Assembly (NCBI RefSeq): GCF_024648825.1
Contig: NZ_JANBBE010000004.1
Span: 124,001 to 188,000 of the forward strand
Direction of reading: 5' to 3'
Origin: Lentzea californiensis
Lineage (GTDB): Bacteria > Actinomycetota > Actinomycetes > Mycobacteriales > Pseudonocardiaceae
Length of the DNA stretch: 64,000 nt
Shown piece by piece: positions 1 through 7,573 of the stretch. A program made the position numbers and the translations under genes. How positions within the stretch are numbered: position 1 is the first letter of the stretch; each line of letters starts with the position of its first letter. The notes below the pieces were generated by a model that saw only the letters and a program-made list of their open reading frames with translations, had not been told where the DNA came from and did no database searches.

Positions 1-531
1 GTGGTCGCCGACGCCGTGAAGCAGATCAAGGAGCTCAGCGGCCACGACGACGTTGTCAAAGCACTGCACGACTGGATGGACGCCGACCAGAAGGTCACGC
101 CCCTCAAGACGTTGCAGGGCCTCATCTGGCAGCAGGGCTACGCGCAGGGCGACCTGGTGGCGGAGTTCTTCCCGGACGTCGTCCCCGCGATCCGCAAGTG
201 GCACGGCGACGGCGTGAAGCTCGCGATCTTCAGCTCCGGCTCGGTCGCGGGCCAGGTCGCGTTCTTCCAGCACACCACCGACGGCGACCTGACCCCGTTG
301 CTGGAGCACCACTTCGACACGGTCAACGCCGGCCCGAAGCGCGAAGCCGCGTCGTACCACAAGATCGCCTCGGTGCTGAAGAGCGACGACATCACCTTCT
401 ACAGCGACGTTCCGGCCGAGCTGCACGCCGCGCAGGAGGCGGGCTGGAAGACGGTCGGCGTCGCGCGCGCCGGTGAGCCGTACGGCAACGCCGACTTCTC
501 GCCCCACCCGACGGTGTGGGAGCTTTCGTGA
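1..531 (+). CDS. mtnC: Acireductone synthase (enolase-phosphatase E1), 5' partial
   Basis: HAD-superfamily enzyme of the methionine salvage pathway that enolises and dephosphorylates 2,3-diketo-5-methylthiopentyl-1-phosphate to acireductone. The frame is open from the first base, and the usual N-terminal DxDGT nucleophile motif is absent because the gene begins upstream; about 176 of a usual ~230 residues are present. Visible are the motif II serine region (IFSSGS, about residues 76-81), a lysine in NAGPKREAASY (motif III) and the SDVPAELHAAQEAG motif IV. The stop overlaps the start of mtnB by four bases (GTGA), so the salvage genes are translationally coupled. The GTG at base 1 should not be taken as the real start. 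Confidence 0.93.
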   Translation: MVADAVKQIKELSGHDDVVKALHDWMDADQKVTPLKTLQGLIWQQGYAQGDLVAEFFPDVVPAIRKWHGDGVKLAIFSSGSVAGQVAFFQHTTDGDLTPLLEHHFDTVNAGPKREAASYHKIASVLKSDDITFYSDVPAELHAAQEAGWKTVGVARAGEPYGNADFSPHPTVWELS

Positions 532-1124
532 CCGCCGAGCTCGCCCGCGAGTGCGTCCGCTTCGCGCAGATGGGCTGGATGCGCGGCACGAGCGGCAACC
601 TCTCCGTTGTCCTGCAACGTGATCCGCTCCGGCTCGCGGTCACCGTCAGCGGCGTCGACAAGGGTGAGATCACCGCGGAAGACAGCGTCGTCATCGACGC
701 CGACGGCAACGCGGTCGACTCGCCGAAGGTGCCGTCCGCCGAAGCGGGCCTGCACGCCAGGATCGCCCGCGTCGCCGGTGCAGGTGCCGTCGTGCACGTC
801 CACGCGCTCGCCACCGTCGTCGCGGCGGAGCACTGGCCCGGCGGCGTGGTGCTGAAGGACCTGGAGATGCTCAAGGGTTTCGGCCGGTACGCCCACGAAG
901 AGGTCGTGATCCCGGTCGTCCGCAACTCGCAGGACATGCTCGAACTGGGCGACGCCTTCGAGAAGGGCTTCGACCCGGAGGTGCCGGCGCTGCTCGTCGC
1001 ACGGCACGGCGTGTACGTGTGGGGCGACGACCTGGTGCAGGCCCGGCACCGCCTGGAATGCCTGGAGTGGCTGCTGCGCTTCAAGGTGGAGACGCGAGAC
1101 ATCTTTACGGGGAGGCACTCATGA
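528..1124 (+). CDS. mtnB: Methylthioribulose-1-phosphate dehydratase
   Basis: Class II aldolase/adducin-fold zinc enzyme that dehydrates 5-methylthioribulose-1-phosphate in methionine salvage. I chose GTG at 528, which overlaps the mtnC stop (GTGA), over the GTG at 516. The product is 198 residues, normal for the family. The metal-binding histidines are visible as VHVHA (H90, H92) and ARHG (H160), with an acidic residue in PSAEAG (E72) where the family places its catalytic Glu. The GTSGNLS segment near residue 20 is the phosphate-binding loop typical of these enzymes. Flanked by mtnC and mtnD with 4-base overlaps on both sides, which makes the assignment firm. Confidence 0.95.
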   Translation: MTAELARECVRFAQMGWMRGTSGNLSVVLQRDPLRLAVTVSGVDKGEITAEDSVVIDADGNAVDSPKVPSAEAGLHARIARVAGAGAVVHVHALATVVAAEHWPGGVVLKDLEMLKGFGRYAHEEVVIPVVRNSQDMLELGDAFEKGFDPEVPALLVARHGVYVWGDDLVQARHRLECLEWLLRFKVETRDIFTGRHS

Positions 1125-1684
1125 CGCTGCTGACGGTATGGCCGGAAACCGGCCCCGAGGAGACCGTCCTGCGCACCACCGACGCCGAGGAGATCACCAC
1201 CGCGCTCAAGGAGCACGGCGTGCGCTTCAGCCGTTGGTCCGTTGTGGACGGTGTGACCGCTGAGAACGCGCTGGAAATCTTCAAAGACGACATCGCCCGC
1301 GTCAGCGAGACCGAGGGTTACGGCTACGTAGACGCGATGGAGATGACTCCGGCCGACACGGACGAGTACCGCGCGAAGGCCGTCGAGTTCCGCGACAAGT
1401 TCCTCGCCGAGCACACGCACGACGACGACGAGGACCGCTATTTCGCCCGTGGCGCAGGCGTTTTCTACCTGCACATCGGTGACAAGGTCTATGCGGTGTT
1501 CTGCACGGCGGGTGACCTGCTGAGCGTTCCGGCGAACACGACGCACTGGTTCGACATGGGCACGACGCCGGACTACGTGTCGGTCAGGTTCTTCCACGAC
1601 GACGACGGCTGGATCGGGAACTTCACCGGCAGCGACATCGCGAAGAAGTTCCCGACCTTCGACGAGATCAGTTCAGGAATGTGA
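1121..1684 (+). CDS. mtnD: Acireductone dioxygenase (ARD/ARD')
   Basis: Cupin metalloenzyme that oxidises acireductone; with Fe it makes the methionine precursor 2-keto-4-methylthiobutyrate and formate. The ATG at 1121 overlaps the mtnB stop (ATGA) and has a GGGGAGG ribosome site 6 bases upstream. The 187-residue product carries all four expected metal ligands: H98, H100 and E104 in EHTHDDDEDRYF, and H142 in NTTHWFDMG. Last gene of the visible mtnC-mtnB-mtnD operon. No mtnA or mtnP is seen in the window, so the rest of the pathway lies upstream or elsewhere. Confidence 0.96.
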   Translation: MTLLTVWPETGPEETVLRTTDAEEITTALKEHGVRFSRWSVVDGVTAENALEIFKDDIARVSETEGYGYVDAMEMTPADTDEYRAKAVEFRDKFLAEHTHDDDEDRYFARGAGVFYLHIGDKVYAVFCTAGDLLSVPANTTHWFDMGTTPDYVSVRFFHDDDGWIGNFTGSDIAKKFPTFDEISSGM

Positions 1685-1755
1685 AAAGTTCGCCTATCTG
1701 AACGTTGTTCCGGAATTTGAACGAAGTATTGATTCCCTCCGCCCTCTGACCTCAC

Positions 1756-1771
1756 AGTGGTACAGACCACT
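1756..1771. promoter_or_regulatory. DasR-like (dre-type) operator
   Basis: The 16-mer AGTGGTACAGACCACT is a perfect 6-bp inverted repeat with a 4-bp centre, 24 bp before the start of the secreted lyase-like gene. Its arms fit the actinobacterial dre consensus recognised by the GntR-family regulator DasR, A(G/C)TGGT-CTAG-ACCA(G/C)T; only the central four bases differ. DasR control would link the downstream enzyme to aminosugar availability. The regulator itself is not in the window, so this is inferred from the motif alone. Confidence 0.5.
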
Positions 1772-1795
1772 TATCGAAGGTCGGAGGGATTCACC

Positions 1796-2473
1796 GTGGA
1801 AACCCCTGCACTCCACACACGACGATCCGTGCTAGCCCTCGCGTTGACGGCACCCCTGCTCGTGGCCCCGGCGGCTCAGGCCCTCGCTCAGCCGCCGTCC
1901 GCGCAGTGGGTCTCGGCGCCGTACACCTACACCGTCCAGAAGCCGTACAACCTCGCGACGAGCGCCCGGTACAAGTTCGAGGGCGGCGTCCACACGACGT
2001 GGGTGTACGACTACGACCAGCCGCACACCCAGGGCAGCCCGACTGACCCGCGCACGGAGCTCCGCTTCAACCAGGAGTACTCCAGCGGCTCGCGCGCCTG
2101 GGAAGGCGAGATCTACATCCCAGCGGGCGTCAGCGGCCCGACCGTGGTGCAGATCCTGCGCGGTAGCCGCCCCGACGGCACGCGCGCCACCGACGTGATG
2201 CTCAACGTCACGAACGCCAGCGGCGGCACCCTGCGCAAGGACAGCAACCAGGTCGTCGCCACCGGCATCTACGACAAGTGGTTCAAGATCCGCGTCGAGC
2301 ACACCGCGGTGGCGGGCGGCCGCGGCACCGTGAAGACGTACTACAACGGTGCCCTCAAGCTCACGCACCAGGACGAGGGCCCGGCGACGCGCTACTTCAA
2401 GAACGGCGTCTACCACCACGGCAGTGGCCGCGCGGAGGCCCGTTTCCGCAACATCACCTACTGGCGTCAGTGA
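1796..2473 (+). CDS. Secreted polysaccharide lyase-like jelly-roll protein
   Basis: Exported protein of 225 residues. The GTG at 1796 has a GGAGGG ribosome site 7 bases upstream and gives an N-terminus with a twin-arginine signal (TRRSVLALAL) followed by a hydrophobic stretch and a likely signal-peptidase site after AQALA. The mature part has the three strand motifs of the PL7/PL20 lyase and citrate-binding-protein superfamily: RTELRF, VVQILRG (instead of the usual QIH) and YFKNGVYHH. It may cleave a uronic-acid polysaccharide such as alginate or glucuronan, but the substrate is inferred and the QIH His is replaced. A dre-like operator lies just upstream. The 3' end overlaps the convergent GNAT gene by 20 bp. 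Confidence 0.72.
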   Translation: METPALHTRRSVLALALTAPLLVAPAAQALAQPPSAQWVSAPYTYTVQKPYNLATSARYKFEGGVHTTWVYDYDQPHTQGSPTDPRTELRFNQEYSSGSRAWEGEIYIPAGVSGPTVVQILRGSRPDGTRATDVMLNVTNASGGTLRKDSNQVVATGIYDKWFKIRVEHTAVAGGRGTVKTYYNGALKLTHQDEGPATRYFKNGVYHHGSGRAEARFRNITYWRQ

Positions 2474-2984
2474 CACCCCGGGGCGTCCACACACCTGACC
2501 ACTGCTCGGCGCCCCATCCCTCGAAGCGCCTCACCTCGGTGAAGCCCAGCTTCGCCGCGAGCCGCATCGAGGCCAGGTTGGCCGTCTGCGTGGTGGTCAC
2601 CACCTGCTGACCGGGACGTGCGGCGGCGAACCAGTCGAGTGCCGCCGCACACGCCTCGTAGGCGTAGCCCTGCCCCCAGAACTCCGGCAGGAACTGGTAC
2701 CCAAGCTGGGCTTCACCGAAATCGGGGTCCGGGTCGAAACTGACCATGCCGATCATCGCGCCGCCGAGAGCGACGACGAAGAAGCCCGTGCGCCGTCCCG
2801 GCACCTCGGGCGCCGTGCGTTCGACCTCGTCCCGCGGCTGCGCGCCACCGACGTAGGTGCCCACCTCCGGCGACGAGAACAGCTCGACGAACGCCGCACG
2901 GTCACCCGCCTCGGACGCGCGCAGGACGAGCCGTTCGGTCCTGATCGGGGCGGGTGGCCAGGCAACTGATCCGAGTCCGGTCAT
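2454..2984 (-). CDS. GNAT-family N-acetyltransferase (RimJ/RimL type)
   Basis: Single-domain acetyltransferase of 176 residues. It begins with the RTERLVLRASEAGD strand common to RimJ/RimL-like enzymes, contains YQFLPEFWGQGYAYEA where the acetyl-CoA pyrophosphate loop (Q/R-x-x-G-x-G/A) falls (WGQGYA), and ends with NLASMRLAAKLGFTEVRRF, the typical NxxSxxxxxKxGF segment. The substrate could be a protein N-terminus or a small molecule; nothing in the context decides this. Convergent with the upstream lyase-like gene, divergent from the asparaginase gene 23 bp to the right. Confidence 0.85.
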   Translation of the reverse strand: MTGLGSVAWPPAPIRTERLVLRASEAGDRAAFVELFSSPEVGTYVGGAQPRDEVERTAPEVPGRRTGFFVVALGGAMIGMVSFDPDPDFGEAQLGYQFLPEFWGQGYAYEACAAALDWFAAARPGQQVVTTTQTANLASMRLAAKLGFTEVRRFEGWGAEQWSGVWTPRGVTDASR

Positions 2985-3007
2985 GCGATCAACCCTAGAG
3001 TGAAGTC

Positions 3008-3943
3008 ATGGACTCACGGGTGGCGGTTGCATCGCTCGGCGGCACGATCACGATGACGGGCTCCGGCGCGGTGTCCCCGACACTCGGCGCTCAGGACCTC
3101 GTCGGAGGCCTGGAAGTCGGCGAGATCGCCACCCTGGCGACGATCCCCGGCGCCTCGCTCACCTCCGCGACGCTGCTGGAGACCTTCGACTGGGCCGGCG
3201 AGCAGGTCTCGCGCGGCGCCGCCGGTGTGGTGATCATTCAGGGCACCGACACGCTGGAAGAGACCGCGTACTTCTTCGACTGCCTGTGGCCGCACGAAGA
3301 ACCGCTCGTCGTCACCGGCGCCATGCGCCACCCGGGCCTGCCCGGCGCGGACGGCCCGGCCAACCTCGCCGCCGCCGTGTCCGTCGCGGCGGCGGCGAAC
3401 TCACGGGGCCGCGGAGCGTTGCTCGTCCTCAACGACGAGATCCACGCCGCCCGCTGGGTTCGCAAGGCGCACAGCAGCCTCATGAACGCCTTCACCTCGT
3501 TCCCCGGCCCACTCGGACTTCAGGTCGAGGGCGCACCGCGGTACTTCCACCCCGCGCACCGCTCGCAGGCACTGCCGCGACCCCTTGACGCACCAGCGGT
3601 TCCGCTGATCGAGGCCACAGTGGACGATGATGGTGCGATCCTGGACTGGCTCAACGTCCAGGGCGTCGTCGTGGCGGCCACCGGTGCCGGGCACGTGTCG
3701 CAGGGGATGGCCGAGGCGATCTCCCGAGCCCGCTTCCCGGTGGTGGTGGCGTCGCGGACCGGAGCGGGCACGACGTTCCGCAACACATACGGCTTCACCG
3801 GCTCCGAGTCGGACCTGATCAGCCGCGGCGTGGTCATGGCGGGCTGGTTGTGCCCGCGCAAGGCCCGCGTGCTCCTTCGCCTCGCGCTGGGCTCGGAGAG
3901 CCCGGTCGAGGACGTGTTCGCGGCCCGCGGGGGCGTTTTCTGA
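3008..3943 (+). CDS. Asparaginase
   Basis: L-asparaginase hydrolysing asparagine to aspartate and ammonia. The 311-residue product has both threonine motifs of the bacterial type I/II fold: ASLGGTITMT near residue 9 (first catalytic Thr) and VVIIQGTDTLEETAYF near residue 76 (second Thr with its Asp). TGAMRHPGLPGADGPANL is the following conserved block (family form GAMR...S.DGP.NL). No signal peptide, so cytoplasmic. Start ATG at 3008. A strong GC-rich hairpin follows at 3949-3978, shared with the convergent HNH gene. Confidence 0.92.
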   Translation: MDSRVAVASLGGTITMTGSGAVSPTLGAQDLVGGLEVGEIATLATIPGASLTSATLLETFDWAGEQVSRGAAGVVIIQGTDTLEETAYFFDCLWPHEEPLVVTGAMRHPGLPGADGPANLAAAVSVAAAANSRGRGALLVLNDEIHAARWVRKAHSSLMNAFTSFPGPLGLQVEGAPRYFHPAHRSQALPRPLDAPAVPLIEATVDDDGAILDWLNVQGVVVAATGAGHVSQGMAEAISRARFPVVVASRTGAGTTFRNTYGFTGSESDLISRGVVMAGWLCPRKARVLLRLALGSESPVEDVFAARGGVF

Positions 3944-3948
3944 GTGCT

Positions 3949-3978
3949 GCGCCGCGCCCAGGCGGATGGGCGCGGCGC
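3949..3978. terminator. Hairpin between convergent genes
   Basis: Perfect 11-bp inverted repeat (GCGCCGCGCCC at 3949-3959 and its complement at 3968-3978) with an 8-base loop in the 36-bp gap between the asparaginase and HNH genes, which end toward each other. No run of T follows on either strand, so it may work as a bidirectional GC hairpin terminator of the type common in actinobacteria. Confidence 0.55.
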
Positions 3979-3979
3979 G

Positions 3980-5158
3980 TCAGGCGGCGTGGATCGGGTT
4001 GGTTCTCGGTCTTCGGTGTGGGTCCACGAACGCCGGTGGGCGGAAGGTCGGGAGGCCTTCGGCCATCTCGACCTGCCACTCCGAGTGGTGGACCAGGTCG
4101 TGGTGGCGGCGGCAAAGCAGGACGAGGTTGTCGGCGTTGGTCGCGCCGCCGTCTGACCAGAACCTGATGTGGTGGGCTTCGCAGTGCTTCGGCGGGCGGG
4201 TGCAGCCGGGGAAGGCGCAGCCCTTGTCGCGGGCCACCAGGACCCGGCGCAGGCCCGCGTTGATCGCCCTGGTCTTGCGGCCTACGTCGTGGACCTGGGA
4301 GCGGCTGCCCAGCAGGGTGGGGATGATGCCCGCGTCGCAGGCCATCTTGCGGACCTGGCTCATCGGCAGGTGCTCGCCGTTGTCGAGCAGAGCGCTGCCG
4401 ACGCCCTCGCGGAGCTTGTCGTAGTCGACCGTGACCGTCAGTTGAACGCGCTCGCCGCCGTGGATCCTGCTGCCGTCGGCGCGCAGGGCCAGGTCGATGA
4501 CCTCGCACAGCGCGTCGCCCTCTCGTTCCGGCGCGCACCGCTGGTCGTGGGGCTCCGGCTTGGCCAGCGGGTCGATCAGCGCGTCGAGCTTCGCGCCGGT
4601 CTCGGCGTCGAGGTCGGCGGACAGCAGGTATCGGCCGCCCCTCCACTGACGCCGCAGGACGTTCTTCCGCGCCACAGGCTGCGGGTCCTTGGGCTCTGGA
4701 CCGTCCTGGTCCAGGCGGTAGGCCAGCTCCTTGCAGAACGCCTTGGCAGAGCGGGGTTCGTGCTGCCGCGCGTACTCGACCACGTGCTCCTCCGCCACGG
4801 AGGGCAGCGCTGCCATCGCCTCGGCCAGCACCTCCACGTGGTCCTCGGACAGCTCTCCCTCGGCCATCGCGGCCGCGACACCGGGCAGCGCCGGCGCGAT
4901 CCGGGAACCAGTGGGCGTGACCGTGGGGCACAAAGCCTGCACCTGCTTGATCCTGCGGCGTGACACCTTCGGATCCCAGCGCAACGCGTGCTTGAAGACC
5001 TCGACGAGATCCTTGTACCCCAACGCTTCCGCCGCGCCCTGCTGATCCAGCGAACCGATGATCTCCAGCACCTGGAACTGAAGCCTCTGCAACGCGCGCA
5101 CCTTCCGCTTGAGCTCGTCGAGGAGCTCGAGCGGGGAGGAGAGCGCGAGTGCCTGCAT
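3980..5158 (-). CDS. DUF222 / HNH endonuclease domain protein (13E12-repeat-like)
   Basis: 392-residue protein of the actinobacterial DUF222-HNH family, often present in several copies per genome. The N-terminal three quarters is the helical DUF222 region; the C-terminus has the HNH fold, seen as CAFPGCTRPP, CEAHHIRFWSDGG and NADNLVLLCRRHHDLVH, with two CxxC-like zinc ligands and the HH catalytic pair. I chose ATG at 5158 because upstream in-frame codons (to 5320) read through an inverted repeat and have no protein character. Some relatives are thought to be mobile or defence-linked, but the function is unknown. Ends against the asparaginase gene. Confidence 0.85.
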   Translation of the reverse strand: MQALALSSPLELLDELKRKVRALQRLQFQVLEIIGSLDQQGAAEALGYKDLVEVFKHALRWDPKVSRRRIKQVQALCPTVTPTGSRIAPALPGVAAAMAEGELSEDHVEVLAEAMAALPSVAEEHVVEYARQHEPRSAKAFCKELAYRLDQDGPEPKDPQPVARKNVLRRQWRGGRYLLSADLDAETGAKLDALIDPLAKPEPHDQRCAPEREGDALCEVIDLALRADGSRIHGGERVQLTVTVDYDKLREGVGSALLDNGEHLPMSQVRKMACDAGIIPTLLGSRSQVHDVGRKTRAINAGLRRVLVARDKGCAFPGCTRPPKHCEAHHIRFWSDGGATNADNLVLLCRRHHDLVHHSEWQVEMAEGLPTFRPPAFVDPHRRPRTNPIHAA

Positions 5159-5220
5159 GCGTTCATCGTGGCATGAACAGGTGTTCGAATTCCATTCCAC
5201 GATGGAGTGAACGTGCAGGT

Positions 5221-5265
5221 CAGGCCCTATGGCGCCGTGTGCGACGCACGACGCCATAGGGCCTG
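5221..5265. repeat. 14-bp perfect inverted repeat in divergent promoter region
   Basis: CAGGCCCTATGGCG (5221-5234) and its exact complement (5252-5265) flank a 17-base spacer. It lies between the divergent HNH (start 5158) and XRE (start 5326) genes, so it cannot terminate either gene. It could be an operator for the adjacent XRE regulator or a transcribed hairpin. CCGTTTTC follows on the plus strand, giving it the look of a terminator for a transcript that has no visible gene. Confidence 0.6.
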
Positions 5266-5325
5266 CCGTTTTCACCCGAACGAGCCCGTGGCATGGGTTG
5301 AATCCAAGCCATACCGTCACTGGGC

Positions 5326-6171
5326 ATGACCGCGATCATTTCCACCCCGTACAGCCGGGATCTCGGCGATGAGCTTCGCCGCCTGCGGGAGACGTGCACG
5401 TCGTTCCACGGCCGTGCGATGGCCGTCCAACTCGGCTGGGACCCAAGCAAGGTGTCCGACGTCGAGCTGGGGAAGGTGCGCGCGAGCGAGGTCGACCTTG
5501 TGCAGTACATGGCGACGTGCGGCAAGGACATCGACTTCGCCAACGAGTTCCGCAGCCGGTACTACAACGCCTTCGACCTGTTCTTCGCTCAGGTGCCGGA
5601 CAACGTGCGCACCATCGCGATGACCGAGGCGATGGCTACGAAGATTTCCTCTTTGGAAGTGCTGACCATTCACGGCCTCCTGCAGGCCGAGGGGTACGCA
5701 CGACAGTTGTTCGTCGACTCTCACGTCGAAGGGCCTGACGACATCGAGGCGCTCGTGCGGGCACGTATGGACCGGCAGACGATCATGAGGCGTCCGAACC
5801 GGCCGGAGCTTGAGTTCTACCTGCACGAACTGGCCTTGCGGATGCCGTTCGGTGACGCGCGCTTGCGAGAAGACCAGTACTTGCGTCTTCTCTTCAACAC
5901 CCACATCCTCCGGATCGTGCCCGCGCACATCTGCGCGTTCCGCTCTCCGGTGACGCTGTACGAGTTCGGCAAAGCTGCTCCGGTCGCCTACAGCGAGTCC
6001 GACACGGCGCAGGTGTGGGCGCAGGATTCGGTTGCCGTCGCGCGGGCGAAGCGGCTCTTCCAGCGGCTGGATGCTGTCGCGTTGGATGCGGAACAATCGA
6101 AGCGCATGCTGGCGGACTACGTCAGCGGACTTCGAGAGGATCCTCATGACGGCGGAACGGATCTGGCGTAA
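5326..6171 (+). CDS. XRE-family transcriptional regulator with DUF5753 domain
   Basis: Scr1-type actinobacterial regulator of 281 residues. The N-terminal helix-turn-helix (about residues 12-65: LGDELRRLRETC, AMAVQLGWDPSKVSDVELGK) is followed by the DUF5753 domain, recognised by YYNAFDLFFAQVP, EVLTIHGLLQAEGYARQLF, ARMDRQTIMRRPNRPELEFYL and the C-terminal DSVAVARAKRLFQRL. Such genes are almost always followed by a small DUF397 gene, as here, where the pair overlaps by 26 bp. The target genes are not known; BldB/Scr-type systems affect development and antibiotic production in Streptomyces. Confidence 0.9.
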   Translation: MTAIISTPYSRDLGDELRRLRETCTSFHGRAMAVQLGWDPSKVSDVELGKVRASEVDLVQYMATCGKDIDFANEFRSRYYNAFDLFFAQVPDNVRTIAMTEAMATKISSLEVLTIHGLLQAEGYARQLFVDSHVEGPDDIEALVRARMDRQTIMRRPNRPELEFYLHELALRMPFGDARLREDQYLRLLFNTHILRIVPAHICAFRSPVTLYEFGKAAPVAYSESDTAQVWAQDSVAVARAKRLFQRLDAVALDAEQSKRMLADYVSGLREDPHDGGTDLA

Positions 6172-6319
6172 GAGCAGCTACAGCAGCGGTGGTGCTCCGG
6201 AGACCTGTGTGGAGGTCTCCCTCGCTCAGGACGCGCTGGTACGGGACACGAAGAACGCGAGCGGTGACGTACTCGCGTTCTCCACCTCTGCCTGGCGCGC
6301 CCTGATCAACTCGCTCTGA
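6146..6319 (+). CDS. DUF397 domain protein
   Basis: 57-residue protein with the standard DUF397 pattern: WRKSSYSSGG, ETCVEVS, VRDTKNASGDVLAFSTSAWRAL. The ATG at 6146 has a GAGAGGA ribosome site. It overlaps the end of the XRE/DUF5753 gene by 26 bp, so both are one transcription unit. Members of this family work as partners or antagonists of the neighbouring XRE regulator; the exact role here is inferred. Ends 14 bp inside the convergent gene that follows. Confidence 0.9.
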   Translation: MTAERIWRKSSYSSGGAPETCVEVSLAQDALVRDTKNASGDVLAFSTSAWRALINSL

Positions 6320-6851
6320 CCACCGACGTGTTCGCGGTCTCGACCGTCACCCGCACGGTCTGAGGGGCGAGCGACTGCAGGTACTGCGCGTGGTCCGAGC
6401 CGAGCGTGTCGCTGAACGCGATGAACCCCAGCCGGGACAGTTCGAACGCGGTGGTCGCGCAGAACTCCTCCAGGCGGTCGAAGCCGCGCCGGATGCCGGT
6501 GGCGTCGAGGCCGAACACGGCGTGCCGGTCGAGCTTGGCGGCACCGATGTCGAGCAGGTGCAACGCGTGCATGGCGTGCGTGAACGCCATCGCGCACACC
6601 TCGATGCGTGAGCACGACAGCAGCAGCGTCCGCACCATCGACGGGTGCAGCGACTTGCCGGACGTGCGCAGGACGACGTCGATGCCGGCGTCGCGGAACA
6701 GTTCGACGATCTCGAACAGGCCGGGTACTCCCAGCGGCTCGCCGCCGCCCAGCGTGACGGTCTCGGGGCGCATCGAGATGAGCGCCTGTGCGATGTGCAG
6801 CATTCGGTCGTGGCTGAGCCGCGCGTGTGCGACGTCCCAGGTGATGTCCAT
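6306..6851 (-). CDS. Radical-SAM-like protein lacking the CxxxCxxC cluster motif
   Basis: 181-residue protein that looks like the N-terminal half of a radical SAM barrel. It opens with ITWDVA (first strand), then HARLSHDRMLHIAQALI, VTLGGGEPLG (residues 32-41, the GGEP SAM-binding motif) and DAGIDVVLRTSGKSL (the TNG-like strand). The segment between the first strand and the next helix, where radical SAM enzymes carry CxxxCxxC, is missing, and no Cys precedes the start in frame. It therefore should not bind a 4Fe-4S cluster. Start ATG 6851 with an AAGGGGG ribosome site. It lies downstream of a two-component pair on the same strand with a 77-bp gap. Function unknown; possibly a partner or decayed enzyme. 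Confidence 0.6.
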   Translation of the reverse strand: MDITWDVAHARLSHDRMLHIAQALISMRPETVTLGGGEPLGVPGLFEIVELFRDAGIDVVLRTSGKSLHPSMVRTLLLSCSRIEVCAMAFTHAMHALHLLDIGAAKLDRHAVFGLDATGIRRGFDRLEEFCATTAFELSRLGFIAFSDTLGSDHAQYLQSLAPQTVRVTVETANTSVVRAS

Positions 6852-6928
6852 GCGATCGGGCCCCCTTCGGCGGATACGCCGATCGAATCGCGGGCGTTGT
6901 CCCGTCGTCAGGTGACCTGTGTCCCGAT

Positions 6929-7573
6929 CTAGGAGGGACTTCCCAGCCCGGCCTCGCGGGCGCGCACGATGGCCTGCGCGCGATCGGCCACCTGCAGCTT
7001 CGTGAAGATCGCGGACACCCGGTTGCGGACGGTCTTGCCGGACAGCGTCAGCCGGTGCGCGATCGACGGGTTGTCCAGGCCGGACGCCATCAGTTCCAGC
7101 ACGTCCCGTTCGCGATCCGTGAGCTGCGGGAACAGCACCGCCTTGGACGACGAGATCGCGGTGAAGTAGCCCATCATCCGCTGGGCGATGGTGGCGCTGA
7201 AGATCGCCTCGCCCGCTCCTATCGCCTGCACCGCGCGCACGATCTCGTCGTCGTCCGTGGTCTTGACCAGGTACCCGCGCGCCCCGGCCTTCATCGCCGC
7301 GAACACCAGCTCGTCGTCCTCGTGCATCGTCAGCACGAGGACACCGACGTGCGGCAGGGCCTCCTGGATCTGCTTCGCGGCCTCGACACCGCCCATGACG
7401 GGCATGTGCAGGTCCATCACGACGACGTCCGGCGCGAGGTCGAGGACGACCTGCACGGCCTCCTGCCCGTCGGCGGCGTCGCCGACGACCTCGAGGCCGT
7501 CCTCGCCGTCCAGCAACGCCTTCAGGCCGCGCCGGAACACCGGGTGGTCGTCTGCGATCACAACCCGCGTCAC
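6929..7573 (-). CDS. LuxR-family response regulator
   Basis: NarL-type response regulator of 214 residues. GTG at 7573 overlaps the kinase stop (GTGA). Receiver domain at residues 1-120 with acidic pocket D8-D9, phosphoacceptor D54 in VVVMDLHMP and the conserved Lys in YLVKTTDD. The C-terminal LuxR helix-turn-helix reads LTDRERDVLELMASGLDNPSIAHRL followed by KTVRNRVSAIFTKL. Translated with the histidine kinase upstream, which is its likely phosphodonor. Targets unknown; the radical-SAM-like gene just downstream is a candidate. Confidence 0.93.
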   Translation of the reverse strand: MTRVVIADDHPVFRRGLKALLDGEDGLEVVGDAADGQEAVQVVLDLAPDVVVMDLHMPVMGGVEAAKQIQEALPHVGVLVLTMHEDDELVFAAMKAGARGYLVKTTDDDEIVRAVQAIGAGEAIFSATIAQRMMGYFTAISSSKAVLFPQLTDRERDVLELMASGLDNPSIAHRLTLSGKTVRNRVSAIFTKLQVADRAQAIVRAREAGLGSPS

